DNA from: Halieaceae bacterium
Lineage (GTDB): Bacteria > Pseudomonadota > Gammaproteobacteria > Pseudomonadales > Halieaceae
Assembly: GCA_026710905.1 (NCBI GenBank)
Contig: JAPOQD010000021.1
Coordinates: 1-33,703, forward strand
Reading direction: 5' to 3'
DNA: 33,703 nucleotides
Shown: positions 24,780 through 32,998 of the stretch, one piece after another
Layout of the letters: each line of letters begins with the position of its first letter
Position numbering within the stretch: position 1 is the first letter of the stretch
Position numbers and translations under genes: made by a program
Notes under the pieces: model-generated
Told to the model about the DNA's origin: nothing
What the model saw: only the letters and a program-made list of their open reading frames with translations
Database searches by the model: none

Positions 24780-25088
24780 CCCGAATATGGCGCCCAACTC
24801 GTAACCGTTCGATATTGGCGTGATATCTGGTCAAGACAGATGGGCTGGCGCCGTAGGGGCCGCACATGTGCGGCCCGCGGGCTCTGTGCCCGAAGGGTGC
24901 TCCATGGAGAGCCCCTACGGAAATTGTGGGCCCATGTAGGGGTCGTACATGTTCGACCCGCAGACCATCAGCGTCAAAACGGCCGGGCACAGGGCCAGTA
25001 CGGGTGACGGGTCGTACTACCAGCGTTGAGGTAACGGCATACGGGCCATCCATCACGTCTTGCCCGAAGGGTTACCCCAAGCCTGCCG
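24777..25088. repeat. MITE-like repeat copy E, degenerate right side
   Basis: The left end TAGCCCGAATATGGCGCC (24777-24794) matches the termini of copy B. No clean matching right end is seen before bamE; GGCATACGGGCC near 25036 may be a decayed one. The interior has two related 26-bp hairpins at 24853-24878 and 24936-24961, sharing the GTAGGGG(C/T)CG...CATGT...CCCGC pattern, the same motif as in copy C. CCCGAAGGGT(G/T) also occurs twice here and once in copy D. The stretch has no coding sequence. Confidence 0.75.
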
Positions 25089-25508
25089 CTAACAAACTCC
25101 GGGAATAATCTTGAAAATTCGGCAAAAAATTGACGTTTTCGGCTTTATCGGCGCCGTCTCAGAGCTGGTCTCTGAACTTTCCGCGGAGGTGATGTTGGTG
25201 CTGGCGCTGAAGCGACTCAGTTGGTCACCTTCAAAATACACGCTCAGCCATTTCTGTTCCCTGGTTTCCCGGCCTTTGCGTACAATGTAGATGTAGTCCC
25301 AACGGGATGAATCGAAGCTGTCCTCGACCAGTGGAGTGCCCAGAATATAACGCACCTGACGGCGGTCCATGCCCGGCTTCAATTGGTCCACCATCTCCTG
25401 GGTAACGATATTGCCCTGCTCCACATCGATCCGGTAGACACCTGGAAAACCAATGGAACCGCAGGCGCTGATCAGGCTTGCCAGCAATGCGTAACACAGA
25501 ATTCGCAC
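25089..25508 (-). CDS. bamE: Outer membrane assembly lipoprotein BamE
   Basis: Lipoprotein of the BAM complex that folds beta-barrel proteins into the outer membrane. It is 139 aa. The lipobox LISAC puts the lipidated cysteine at residue 16. The SmpA/OmlA fold follows: VDQLKPGMDRRQVRYILGTP, then SRWDYIYIVRKG and KWLSVYFEGDQLSRF. The tail is Ser/Glu-rich and ends in a short basic hydrophobic stretch. It is divergent from fur with 75 bp between starts, the usual arrangement in Pseudomonas-like gammaproteobacteria. Confidence 0.94.
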   Translation of the reverse strand: MRILCYALLASLISACGSIGFPGVYRIDVEQGNIVTQEMVDQLKPGMDRRQVRYILGTPLVEDSFDSSRWDYIYIVRKGRETREQKWLSVYFEGDQLSRFSASTNITSAESSETSSETAPIKPKTSIFCRIFKIIPGVC

Positions 25509-25583
25509 CCAAATACTTCCACTCGCTCTTCAGAAATGGCATGATACCGAAGTTCCCCTCGCCTGAATACTGAGCCTGATGCC

Positions 25584-25994
25584 ATGTCTGCCGAGAACCT
25601 TGAACTGCGAAGGGCAGGACTGAAAGTTACCCTGCCACGGGTCACGATTCTGCAAATTCTTGAGAATCGTACCGAGGAAGAGCGGCACATGAGCGCCGAG
25701 GATGTTTACCGTGCCCTACTGGACGCCGGTGAGGATGTGGGCCTGGCTACGGTTTACCGGGTACTTACCCAGTTCGAGACCGCCGGCCTGGTCAACCGGC
25801 ACCATTTTGAAACCGGCCACTCGGTTTTCGAACTGGCCAAGGGTGAGCACCACGATCACATGGTGTGTATGGAAACCGGTGATGTCATCGAGTTTGTCGA
25901 CGCCACTATCGAAAAACGTCAGAGTGAACTGGCGGATGAACATGGCTATGAACTGGTGGATCACTCACTGGTGCTGTACGTCAAAAAGAAGTAG
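25584..25994 (+). CDS. fur: Ferric uptake regulator Fur
   Basis: Iron-dependent repressor of iron uptake genes. It is 136 aa. The winged-helix DNA-binding domain has LKVTLPRVTIL, then the recognition region GLATVYRVLTQFE. The metal site HHDHMVC is at residues 89-95. Only one cysteine is present there (CMET instead of the E. coli CLDC), as in Pseudomonas Fur, so the structural zinc site using two cysteines is absent. It is divergent from bamE and convergent with recN, 18 bp apart. I see no clear Fur box upstream. Confidence 0.95.
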   Translation: MSAENLELRRAGLKVTLPRVTILQILENRTEEERHMSAEDVYRALLDAGEDVGLATVYRVLTQFETAGLVNRHHFETGHSVFELAKGEHHDHMVCMETGDVIEFVDATIEKRQSELADEHGYELVDHSLVLYVKKK

Positions 25995-26012
25995 CTACCG
26001 CCACTACTGCTT

Positions 26013-27671
26013 TCAGTTCCGCCTGGACACTTCACGTATCATCTCCCTGGCATGCGCCAGGGTTTGCCGGGTAATTTCAATACCTCCCAGCATTCTCGCG
26101 ATCTCGTTTACACGCTCATCCTCACTGAGATGCTGCAGGTCGACACTGGCGCGTTTGTGGTCGCTGGTCTTTACTACCCGCAGGTGTTGATGCCCCTGAG
26201 ACGCCACCTGGGGCAGGTGGGTCACGCACAGTACCTGCGCCCGGGCGGAGAGGGTGAGCAGCAGGCGCCCGACCACTTCCGCCACCGCACCGCCAATACC
26301 GAGGTCCACCTCATCGAATACCATACTGGGCACGGCGCCGGCCGTGGCGGCTGCCACCTGAATGGCCAGACTGATGCGGGACAATTCACCGCCCGAGGCA
26401 ATCTTTCCCAGTGGACCCGGGGTTTGGCCAGGGTTGGCGGCGATACGAAACTCTACATCCTCCAGACCTTGCGGGTTGGGTTGCTGATGACCGCGCGGGC
26501 TGAGCACGATTTCGAAACGGCACTGCTGCATGGCGAGGGCGGCCAGTTGCTTCATTACTTCCCTGGTCAACTTCTGTGCGGCACTGGCCCTGGCCTCGCT
26601 CAGCATGCCGGCGGCACTGCGATAGTTCGCCGACAATTCGCCGAGTTGGCCTTGCAGGGCCTCGATACGGGCATCCCCGGCGCGTAGATCATCCAGTTCC
26701 CGCTTCAACTGCTGCCGGGTCTCCGGCAGCAGTTCGGCCCGCACCCGATGTTTTCTGGCCAGGGTGTAGAGCGTTTCCAGCCTTCCCTCCACGTTGCGCA
26801 GTTGCTCGGGGTTTACCTCCACCCGGTCCAGCAGGTGTTGCAATTCCAGGCCACTCTCCCCCAGTTGGATGGCGGCGCTGTCAACCAGTTCACGGATGGA
26901 GTTGATGGCTTCCCCCTGGAGAAAATCCTCCTGCACCAGCCGCAGCAGTTGGCGGGCGCCACTCTCGTGCTGTTCACTCAACGCAAGGGCCTGTTGCACG
27001 GTGAGCAGAATCCGCTCGGCGTTGGCCAATTGCTTCTGTTCCGCTTCCAGCGCCTCGACCTGGCCCGGTTGCAAATCCAGCGAGTCCAGTTCCTCTACCT
27101 GGTAGGCCAGTAACTGGGCGCGGGCATTGCGTTCACTGCCGCTACCGGAGAGTTCCTCCAGTTTCCGGTGCGAGTTCGACCAGTCGGCGGCGATTTGCTG
27201 CAATTGGCTCACTGCCGCGGACTGCCCCGCGAATTCATCCAGTTGATGGCGCTGGACTTCCCGGCGCAGCAGGGAGTGATGGGCGTGCTGCCCGTGGATG
27301 TCAATCAGTAACTCACCCAATTGGGCACAGTCCTGCAAGGTGCAGGCGCGGCCATTGATAAAGGCCCGCGAACGGCCCTCCCGATGCAGACTGCGGCGCA
27401 GGATGCATTCCTCTCCCGCATCCATGTCCCTCTCCCTGAGCCATAGCCGGGCCGCTTCACCGGGATGGAAGGTAGCGGAAATTTCTGACCGCTCCGCCCC
27501 TGCACGGATACTGTCGGGGTCGGCCCGATCTCCGAGACACAACCCGAGGGCGCCAAGCATGATGGATTTCCCGGCGCCGGTCTCGCCTGTGATTACGGTC
27601 ATGCCGGCCTGAAGTTCCATTTCCAGATGCTCGACGATGGTGTAGTCGTGGATGCTGAGATGGGTGAGCAT
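26013..27671 (-). CDS. recN: DNA repair protein RecN
   Basis: SMC-like ATPase that helps repair double-strand breaks. It is 552 aa. Walker A GETGAGKS is at residues 29-36. Long coiled-coil-forming stretches fill the middle. The ABC signature region IASGGELSRISLAIQ and Walker B VFDEVDLGIGG follow, then CVTHLPQVA. The start at 27671 gives the family N-terminus MLTHLSIHDYTIVE; a longer frame from 27713 adds atypical residues. No clear LexA box was seen in the 112 bp up to hrcA. Confidence 0.95.
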   Translation of the reverse strand: MLTHLSIHDYTIVEHLEMELQAGMTVITGETGAGKSIMLGALGLCLGDRADPDSIRAGAERSEISATFHPGEAARLWLRERDMDAGEECILRRSLHREGRSRAFINGRACTLQDCAQLGELLIDIHGQHAHHSLLRREVQRHQLDEFAGQSAAVSQLQQIAADWSNSHRKLEELSGSGSERNARAQLLAYQVEELDSLDLQPGQVEALEAEQKQLANAERILLTVQQALALSEQHESGARQLLRLVQEDFLQGEAINSIRELVDSAAIQLGESGLELQHLLDRVEVNPEQLRNVEGRLETLYTLARKHRVRAELLPETRQQLKRELDDLRAGDARIEALQGQLGELSANYRSAAGMLSEARASAAQKLTREVMKQLAALAMQQCRFEIVLSPRGHQQPNPQGLEDVEFRIAANPGQTPGPLGKIASGGELSRISLAIQVAAATAGAVPSMVFDEVDLGIGGAVAEVVGRLLLTLSARAQVLCVTHLPQVASQGHQHLRVVKTSDHKRASVDLQHLSEDERVNEIARMLGGIEITRQTLAHAREMIREVSRRN

Positions 27672-27783
27672 GGCTACCTTATACCGTACTTGCCGGGTGA
27701 CTTGAACCGGCATGCCTCCCGGCCGCCAGCCGGAAGAACGAAAGGGATAGTTTTTCTGGCGCAGTGGTTGTTAGAATTGCCCC

Positions 27784-28839
27784 ATGACAGGCCGACAACT
27801 ATCAGAACGAGCCCAGGTCATCCTCAAGGCCCTGGTTGAACGGCATATCCGGGACGGTCAACCTGTAGGCTCGAAGACCCTGCTGGAAGAGTCTCGCTTG
27901 CCACTCTCGGCGGCGACCGTGCGCAACGTGATGTCCGACCTGGAAGAGCGCGGTTATCTGATATCACCCCATACCTCGGCGGGCCGTATCCCCAGTTCGG
28001 CCGGTTACCGTCTGTTTGTTGACCGTCTGTTGCAAATGCTTCCGCCCGACACGCAGTCCTTGAATACCCTGCGGGAAAATCTCGACCCGGACAAGCCCGC
28101 CCGGGAACTGGTGCAGACGGCATCCAGTATTCTTGCTTCCATTACCGCCCAGGCCGGGGTGGTCACCACTCCCAGACAACGGAGCAATCAGTTGCGGCAG
28201 GTGGAATTTCTGCCCTTGTCCGGCGACCGGGTGCTGGTGATACTGGTGACCAATGAACGGGAGGTACAGAACCGGATTATTCATACCAGGCGAATATTCA
28301 GCGAGGAAGAGCTGCGCCGCGCCGCGCAGTTGCTCAATCGGCGGTTTTCAGGACAGGCTCTGGAAGCGGCGAGGGTGCAGATTTTAGCCGAGATGGAAAG
28401 CGACCAGGCCAGAATCGATCAACACATGCAGGCCACTCTGGATCTGGCCAGCAAAGCCTTTGACGAGGAAAATGCAGAAAATGACTGTGTCGTGGCGGGT
28501 GAAAATCAACTATTGAGCAGCGTCGAGCCTGAAGATCTGGAAAACCTGCAACACCTGTTTGAAACCCTGCAACGCAAGAAAGACCTGTTACACCTGCTTG
28601 ACCGGTGTATCCGGGCGAGTGGCATCCATATATTCATTGGTGAGGAAGCTGGTTACGAGGTGTTGGGCGGCTACAGCGTGGTGACTGCTCCCTACACTGA
28701 AGGTGGCCGCCCGGTCGGTGTGCTGGGCGTGATCGGGCCGACCCGCATGGCGTATCACAAGGTAATTCCCATCGTGGATATCAGCGCGCGGATGTTATCC
28801 GCGGCGCTGTCCAAATACGCACTGCCGCCGGCTTCTTGA
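27784..28839 (+). CDS. hrcA: Heat-inducible transcription repressor HrcA
   Basis: Repressor of class I heat-shock genes that binds the CIRCE inverted repeat and is aided by GroEL. It is 351 aa. The N-terminal winged helix has LSERAQVILKALVERHI, GQPVGSKTL and SAATVRNVMSDLEE. The HTSAGRIPSSAGYRLFVD block is diagnostic. The C-terminal GAF-like part ends GVIGPTRMAYHKVIPIVD. It precedes grpE-dnaK-dnaJ. No CIRCE element (TTAGCACTC-N9-GAGTGCTAA) is visible before hrcA, grpE, dnaK or dnaJ, so its target is probably elsewhere (groESL). Its stop codon overlaps the sigma-32 -35 element of grpE. Confidence 0.95.
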   Translation: MTGRQLSERAQVILKALVERHIRDGQPVGSKTLLEESRLPLSAATVRNVMSDLEERGYLISPHTSAGRIPSSAGYRLFVDRLLQMLPPDTQSLNTLRENLDPDKPARELVQTASSILASITAQAGVVTTPRQRSNQLRQVEFLPLSGDRVLVILVTNEREVQNRIIHTRRIFSEEELRRAAQLLNRRFSGQALEAARVQILAEMESDQARIDQHMQATLDLASKAFDEENAENDCVVAGENQLLSSVEPEDLENLQHLFETLQRKKDLLHLLDRCIRASGIHIFIGEEAGYEVLGGYSVVTAPYTEGGRPVGVLGVIGPTRMAYHKVIPIVDISARMLSAALSKYALPPAS

Positions 28840-28863
28840 AATAAGGGCGCAACGTCCCCATAT
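28835..28863 (+). promoter_or_regulatory. Sigma-32 heat-shock promoter for grpE-dnaK-dnaJ
   Basis: CTTGAAA (28835-28841) and CCCCATAT (28856-28863) match the sigma-32 consensus CTTGAAA and CCCCATNT completely, with a 14-base spacer. The -35 element overlaps the hrcA TGA stop (28837-28839). Transcription would begin near 28870, about 80 bases before the grpE start. Confidence 0.88.
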
Positions 28864-28950
28864 CCCCTGCTAGCGGTAGAATGCAGCCCGGCATGGGTTT
28901 TCCGTGCCCGGGACTTTTCAATAACTGTTGATCAAGATTGGAGTGACAGC

Positions 28951-29661
28951 GTGGTCGAGGAAGGTCCGAAACCGGAACAGGCGATTCCCGATGAGGGCGC
29001 CGAAGAAAGGGGAGCGGAGCAAGCGTCTGCACCGGATCAGGCAACCGCAGTAGTGGAGGAGGTCACTGCGCCGGATCAGGCAGCCGCGGTAACAGAAGAA
29101 ACCTCCTTGCCGGAGCAGGAGACCGGGGCCAAAGTGGCTGGGGAACAGGCTGTGGTTGACGGCAATGGGGCCGGCCCGGAATCGGAACCGGAAGTGACTC
29201 CGGAACAACTTCGGGAAGAGTTGGCGCAGGCTCGGGATGCGATGCTCAGAGCCGAGGCGGAAGCCAGAAATACCCGGCGCCGGGCAGAGCAGGATGTCGA
29301 GAAGGCGCGCCGCTTTGCCCTGGAGCGCTTCAGTGGGGAGTTGCTGTCCGTGGTGGATAACCTGGAACGGGCGCTGCTCGCGGCAGAACAGCAAGCCGGC
29401 GATTTGAAAGTCATCGCCGAGGGCGTGGACCTGACGCTGAAGGGCCTGCTGGACGTGTTTGGGAGGTTTAATATTGCGGTGCTCGAGCCGGAGGGAGCCC
29501 CTTTTGATCCGCAACTGCATCAGGCCATGTCCATGGTTGAAAATCCTGATGTGGAGCCCAATACGGTTCTGCAGGTAGTACAAAAAGGTTATACCTTGAA
29601 TGGGCGGCTGATCCGCCCGGCCATGGTGGTGGTGAGTAAGGCTCCGCCGGATGGTGAATAA
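28951..29661 (+). CDS. grpE: Nucleotide exchange factor GrpE
   Basis: Releases ADP from DnaK and acts as a thermosensor. It is 236 aa, longer than the common ~200, because of an acidic Ala/Glu-rich N-terminal region (residues 1-85). This region includes a 13-residue tandem repeat (27-39 and 40-52, APDQA-VxEEx). The conserved helix and head have REELAQARDAMLRAEAEARN, RFSGELLSVVDNLERAL and PxFDPQLHQAMSMV (here APFDPQLHQAMS), ending GYTLNGRLIRPAMVVVSK. It starts with GTG after a GGAG site. It is transcribed from the sigma-32 promoter at 28835. Confidence 0.94.
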   Translation: MVEEGPKPEQAIPDEGAEERGAEQASAPDQATAVVEEVTAPDQAAAVTEETSLPEQETGAKVAGEQAVVDGNGAGPESEPEVTPEQLREELAQARDAMLRAEAEARNTRRRAEQDVEKARRFALERFSGELLSVVDNLERALLAAEQQAGDLKVIAEGVDLTLKGLLDVFGRFNIAVLEPEGAPFDPQLHQAMSMVENPDVEPNTVLQVVQKGYTLNGRLIRPAMVVVSKAPPDGE

Positions 29662-29766
29662 GGAATGCCCTGACGGCGCGGCCCTGTGGGCAACGGCGCC
29701 AGGCGGAAACGGGTTGAATTGAGTAGAACTGGCCGCTGATGGCCGAGCAATTGACGGAGAACAACG

Positions 29767-31707
29767 ATGGCGAAGATTATTGGCATAGATTTAGGCACCA
29801 CCAACTCCTGTGTGGCCGTGCTGGATGGCGATACCACCAAGGTGATCGAGAATTCGGAAGGTGGCCGCACCACCCCGTCGGTAATTGGTTATACCGATGA
29901 CGACGAGGTTCTGGTAGGCCAGTCGGCCAAGCGCCAGGCGGTGACCAATCCACACAATACGGTCTTTGCGGTAAAGCGCCTGATTGGACGCAAGTTCAAG
30001 GACGGTGTCGTGCAAAAAGACATCAAAATGGTTCCCTACAAGATCGTTGAAGCCGGCAACGGTGATGCCTGGGTGGAAGTCAAGGGCAAGAAAATGGCGC
30101 CCCCGCAGGTTTCCGCGCAAATCCTGATGAAGATGAAGAGAACCGCCGAGGAGTTCCTCGGTGAAAAAGTCACCTCCGCGGTGGTTACGGTGCCGGCCTA
30201 TTTTAACGATTCCCAGCGTCAGGCCACCAAGGATGCAGGCAAGATCGCCGGGCTGGATGTGCAGCGCATCATCAACGAGCCCACGGCGGCGGCGCTGGCC
30301 TATGGTATGGACAAGTCCACAGGTGACAAAACCATCGCGGTGTACGACCTCGGCGGCGGCACTTTTGATATTTCCATCATCGAGATTGCCGAAGTGGACG
30401 GTGAGCACCAGTTCGAAGTCCTGTCCACCAATGGGGACACTTTCCTGGGTGGTGAAGATTTCGACCTGCGTTTGATTGAATATCTGGCGGCCGAGTTCAA
30501 GAAAGAGAGCGGGATAGACCTGCACCAGGACCCGCTGGCTTTGCAGCGGCTCAAGGAAGCGGCCGAAAAAGCCAAAATCGAGCTGTCTTCCAGTCAGCAA
30601 ACGGAGGTCAATCTGCCCTATATCACAGCTGACGCCACCGGCCCCAAGCACCTGGTGGTGAAACTGTCACGGGCCAAGCTGGAATCGCTGGTCGAGGATC
30701 TTGTCGCCCGCTCCCTGGAGCCGATGAAAATCGCACTCAAGGACGCAGACCTCAAGCCCAACGAAATCAATGAAGTCATTCTGGTAGGCGGCCAGACCCG
30801 CATGCCGATGGTGCAGAGTAAAGTGTCTGAGTTCTTCGGCAAGGAACCGCGCAAGGACGTCAACCCGGATGAAGCGGTAGCCATGGGCGCAGCGCTACAG
30901 GGTGCGGTGCTGAGTGGTGACGTCAAGGACGTGCTGCTGCTGGATGTAACCCCGCTGACCTTGGGTATTGAAACCATGGGTGGTGTGGCCACGCCGCTGA
31001 TCGAAAAGAACACCACGATTCCGACCAAGAAGGCGCAGATCTTTTCTACTGCGGAAGACAATCAGACCGCGGTGACCATTCACGTGGTGCAGGGCGAGCG
31101 CAAACAGGCGCAGTCCAACAAGTCGCTGGGGCGTTTCGACCTGGCGAATATTCCCCCCGCGCCTCGCGGCATGCCGCAGATTGAAGTTACTTTCGACCTG
31201 GATGCCAACGGGATTCTGCATGTCTCCGCCCAGGACAAGGCCACCGGCAAGGAGCAGTCGATTCGCATCACCGCCTCCAGCGGCCTGAGCGAAGACGAGG
31301 TCGAGAAGATGATAGCCGATGCCGAGGCCAACGCCGAAGCCGATGCCCGCTTTGAAGAACTGGTGACCGCGCGCAACACTTGTGAAAGCCTGATGAACGC
31401 CACCAGGAAAACCCTGGAAGAAGCCGGTGACAAGGCGGATGATGATGAAAAAGCAGCCATTGAAGCCGCGATTGCCGAGGCGGAGAGCGCGCTGCAAGGT
31501 GATGATCTGAGCGCAATTCAGGCGGCCACCGGAAAGTTGACCGAAGCTTCCGGGAGTCTGGCGCAGAAGATGTATGCGGAACAGGCTGCCGCCGCCGGCA
31601 GTGGCCCCGCCGGGGAGGACGCAACCCAAGCCGAGGCCGAGCCCGCCGAAGATGTGGTTGACGCCGAGTTCGAGGAAGTCCGCGACGACGACAACAAAAC
31701 CGGTTGA
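29767..31707 (+). CDS. dnaK: Hsp70 chaperone DnaK
   Basis: ATP-driven chaperone that folds and protects proteins, working with DnaJ and GrpE. It is 646 aa. The ATPase domain begins with [13 protein letters not shown] at residue 5. The [29 protein letters not shown] and VGGQTRMP motifs follow. The linker [15 protein letters not shown] leads to the peptide-binding domain. The lid and tail end VVDAEFEEV, the bacterial DnaK signature. It lies 105 bp after grpE and 166 bp before dnaJ; a dyad (CGGTACG 31721-31727 with CGTGCCG 31737-31743) follows the stop and may slow transcription or protect the message. Confidence 0.98.
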   Translation: MAKIIGIDLGTTNSCVAVLDGDTTKVIENSEGGRTTPSVIGYTDDDEVLVGQSAKRQAVTNPHNTVFAVKRLIGRKFKDGVVQKDIKMVPYKIVEAGNGDAWVEVKGKKMAPPQVSAQILMKMKRTAEEFLGEKVTSAVVTVPAYFNDSQRQATKDAGKIAGLDVQRIINEPTAAALAYGMDKSTGDKTIAVYDLGGGTFDISIIEIAEVDGEHQFEVLSTNGDTFLGGEDFDLRLIEYLAAEFKKESGIDLHQDPLALQRLKEAAEKAKIELSSSQQTEVNLPYITADATGPKHLVVKLSRAKLESLVEDLVARSLEPMKIALKDADLKPNEINEVILVGGQTRMPMVQSKVSEFFGKEPRKDVNPDEAVAMGAALQGAVLSGDVKDVLLLDVTPLTLGIETMGGVATPLIEKNTTIPTKKAQIFSTAEDNQTAVTIHVVQGERKQAQSNKSLGRFDLANIPPAPRGMPQIEVTFDLDANGILHVSAQDKATGKEQSIRITASSGLSEDEVEKMIADAEANAEADARFEELVTARNTCESLMNATRKTLEEAGDKADDDEKAAIEAAIAEAESALQGDDLSAIQAATGKLTEASGSLAQKMYAEQAAAAGSGPAGEDATQAEAEPAEDVVDAEFEEVRDDDNKTG

Positions 31708-31846
31708 CCGCAGAAGCTGCCGGTACGCGGAAAACCCGTGCCGAGGGGATACAATCGGCAGCATGGCCCCCCGGAGTAGAGGATAATACCCGGGGTTCGG
31801 CAGTGTAATTACGCAGTATGCAGGACGCACGGTTTGCCCCCGGAAA

Positions 31847-31862
31847 AACGGGCTGACCCGTT
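31847..31862 (+). other. Small hairpin before dnaJ
   Basis: AACGGG and CCCGTT form a perfect 6-bp stem with a CTGA loop, 11 bp upstream of the dnaJ ATG. Its T-tract is poor, so it is more likely an mRNA structure near the ribosome site than a terminator. Confidence 0.35.
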
Positions 31863-31873
31863 AAAAGGGAAAC

Positions 31874-32998
31874 ATGTCAAAACGCGATTACTATGAAGTT
31901 CTCGGCGTCGGTAAAAATGCTGACGGCAAGGAGATCAAGCAGGCCTATCGCCGGGTAGCGATGAAATACCACCCGGACCGTAATCCTGAGGGCGCCGATG
32001 CCGCGGACAAATTCAAGGAAGCCAGCGAAGCCTACGAGATACTCTCCGACAGCGAGAAGCGCAACGCCTACGACCAGTTCGGTCATGCCGGGGTGGATCC
32101 CCAGGTGGGGCGGAATGGTGGTTTTTCCGGCAACTTCAGTGACATCTTCGGCGATGTTTTCGGCGACATCTTCGGCTCCGGCGGCCGCCAGCGTGGCGGC
32201 CCCCAACGTGGTTCCGACCTGCGTTACACCCTCGAAATCAGCCTGGAAGATGCCGTGCGCGGCGCTACCGTCAAGATTCGGGTGCCAACCCTGGTCAGTT
32301 GTAAAACCTGCACCGGCAGCGGCGCCAAGGCCGGCAGCCCGCCATCCACTTGCGGGACTTGTGAAGGGGCCGGGCAAGTGCGCATGCAACAGGGCTTTTT
32401 CCAGGTGCAGCAAACCTGCCCCACCTGTCGTGGCAAGGGGCGGGTGATCACGGACCCCTGTACCAGTTGCCGTGGCGCCGGCCGTGTCGAGGAAGTCAAA
32501 ACCCTGTCGGTGAAAGTCCCACCGGGGGTCGATAATGGAGACCGCATCCGCCTCAGCGGTGAAGGGGAGGCCGGACCGCAGGGAGGTACGGCCGGGGACC
32601 TGTATGTGCAGATGTCGGTGAAGAAACATCCCATTTTTGAACGGGACGGCGCCCACCTGTATTGCGGTGCGCCGATTACCGTGACCCATGCGGCTCTCGG
32701 TGGTGAGTTGGAAGTTCCGACCCTGGAAGGGCGAGTAAAATTGCGGATTCCCCCGGGCACCCAAACCGGTAAACTGTTCCGCCTGCGCGGCAGGGGGGTG
32801 AAGCCGGTGCGCGGTGGCGCGGCCGGTGACCTGCTGTGCCGGGTGGAAGTGGAGACGCCGGTGAATTTGACCAAACAGCAAAAGAAACTGTTGGAAGAGT
32901 TTCAGGAAACCCTGGATGAAGCGGGTGACCAGAATTCCCCGCGCCAGTCCCGCTGGTTCGCAGGGGTCAAGAGTTTTTTCGAAGACATGAAGATATGA
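31874..32998 (+). CDS. dnaJ: Hsp40 co-chaperone DnaJ
   Basis: Stimulates DnaK ATPase and delivers substrates. It is 374 aa. The J-domain has the HPD motif in KYHPDRNP. A Gly/Phe-rich region follows ([20 protein letters not shown]-like). Four CxxCxGxG zinc repeats come next: [24 protein letters not shown] and CTSCRGAG. The C-terminal substrate domain has [15 protein letters not shown] and [18 protein letters not shown]. All features of type I DnaJ are complete. The stop overlaps the dapB start as ATGA. Confidence 0.97.
   Translation: MSKRDYYEVLGVGKNADGKEIKQAYRRVAMKYHPDRNPEGADAADKFKEASEAYEILSDSEKRNAYDQFGHAGVDPQVGRNGGFSGNFSDIFGDVFGDIFGSGGRQRGGPQRGSDLRYTLEISLEDAVRGATVKIRVPTLVSCKTCTGSGAKAGSPPSTCGTCEGAGQVRMQQGFFQVQQTCPTCRGKGRVITDPCTSCRGAGRVEEVKTLSVKVPPGVDNGDRIRLSGEGEAGPQGGTAGDLYVQMSVKKHPIFERDGAHLYCGAPITVTHAALGGELEVPTLEGRVKLRIPPGTQTGKLFRLRGRGVKPVRGGAAGDLLCRVEVETPVNLTKQQKKLLEEFQETLDEAGDQNSPRQSRWFAGVKSFFEDMKI

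Noticed and set aside
25509-25583. Fur box in the bamE-fur gap
   Set aside because: No sequence close to GATAATGATAATCATTATC is visible.
27714-27783. CIRCE element before hrcA
   Set aside because: No TTAGCACTC/GAGTGCTAA dyad is present here or before grpE, dnaK or dnaJ.
28871-28920. Terminator between hrcA and grpE
   Set aside because: The CCCGGCATGG/CCGTGCCCGGG dyad is bulged and lacks a T-tract, and it lies in the grpE leader downstream of the heat-shock promoter.
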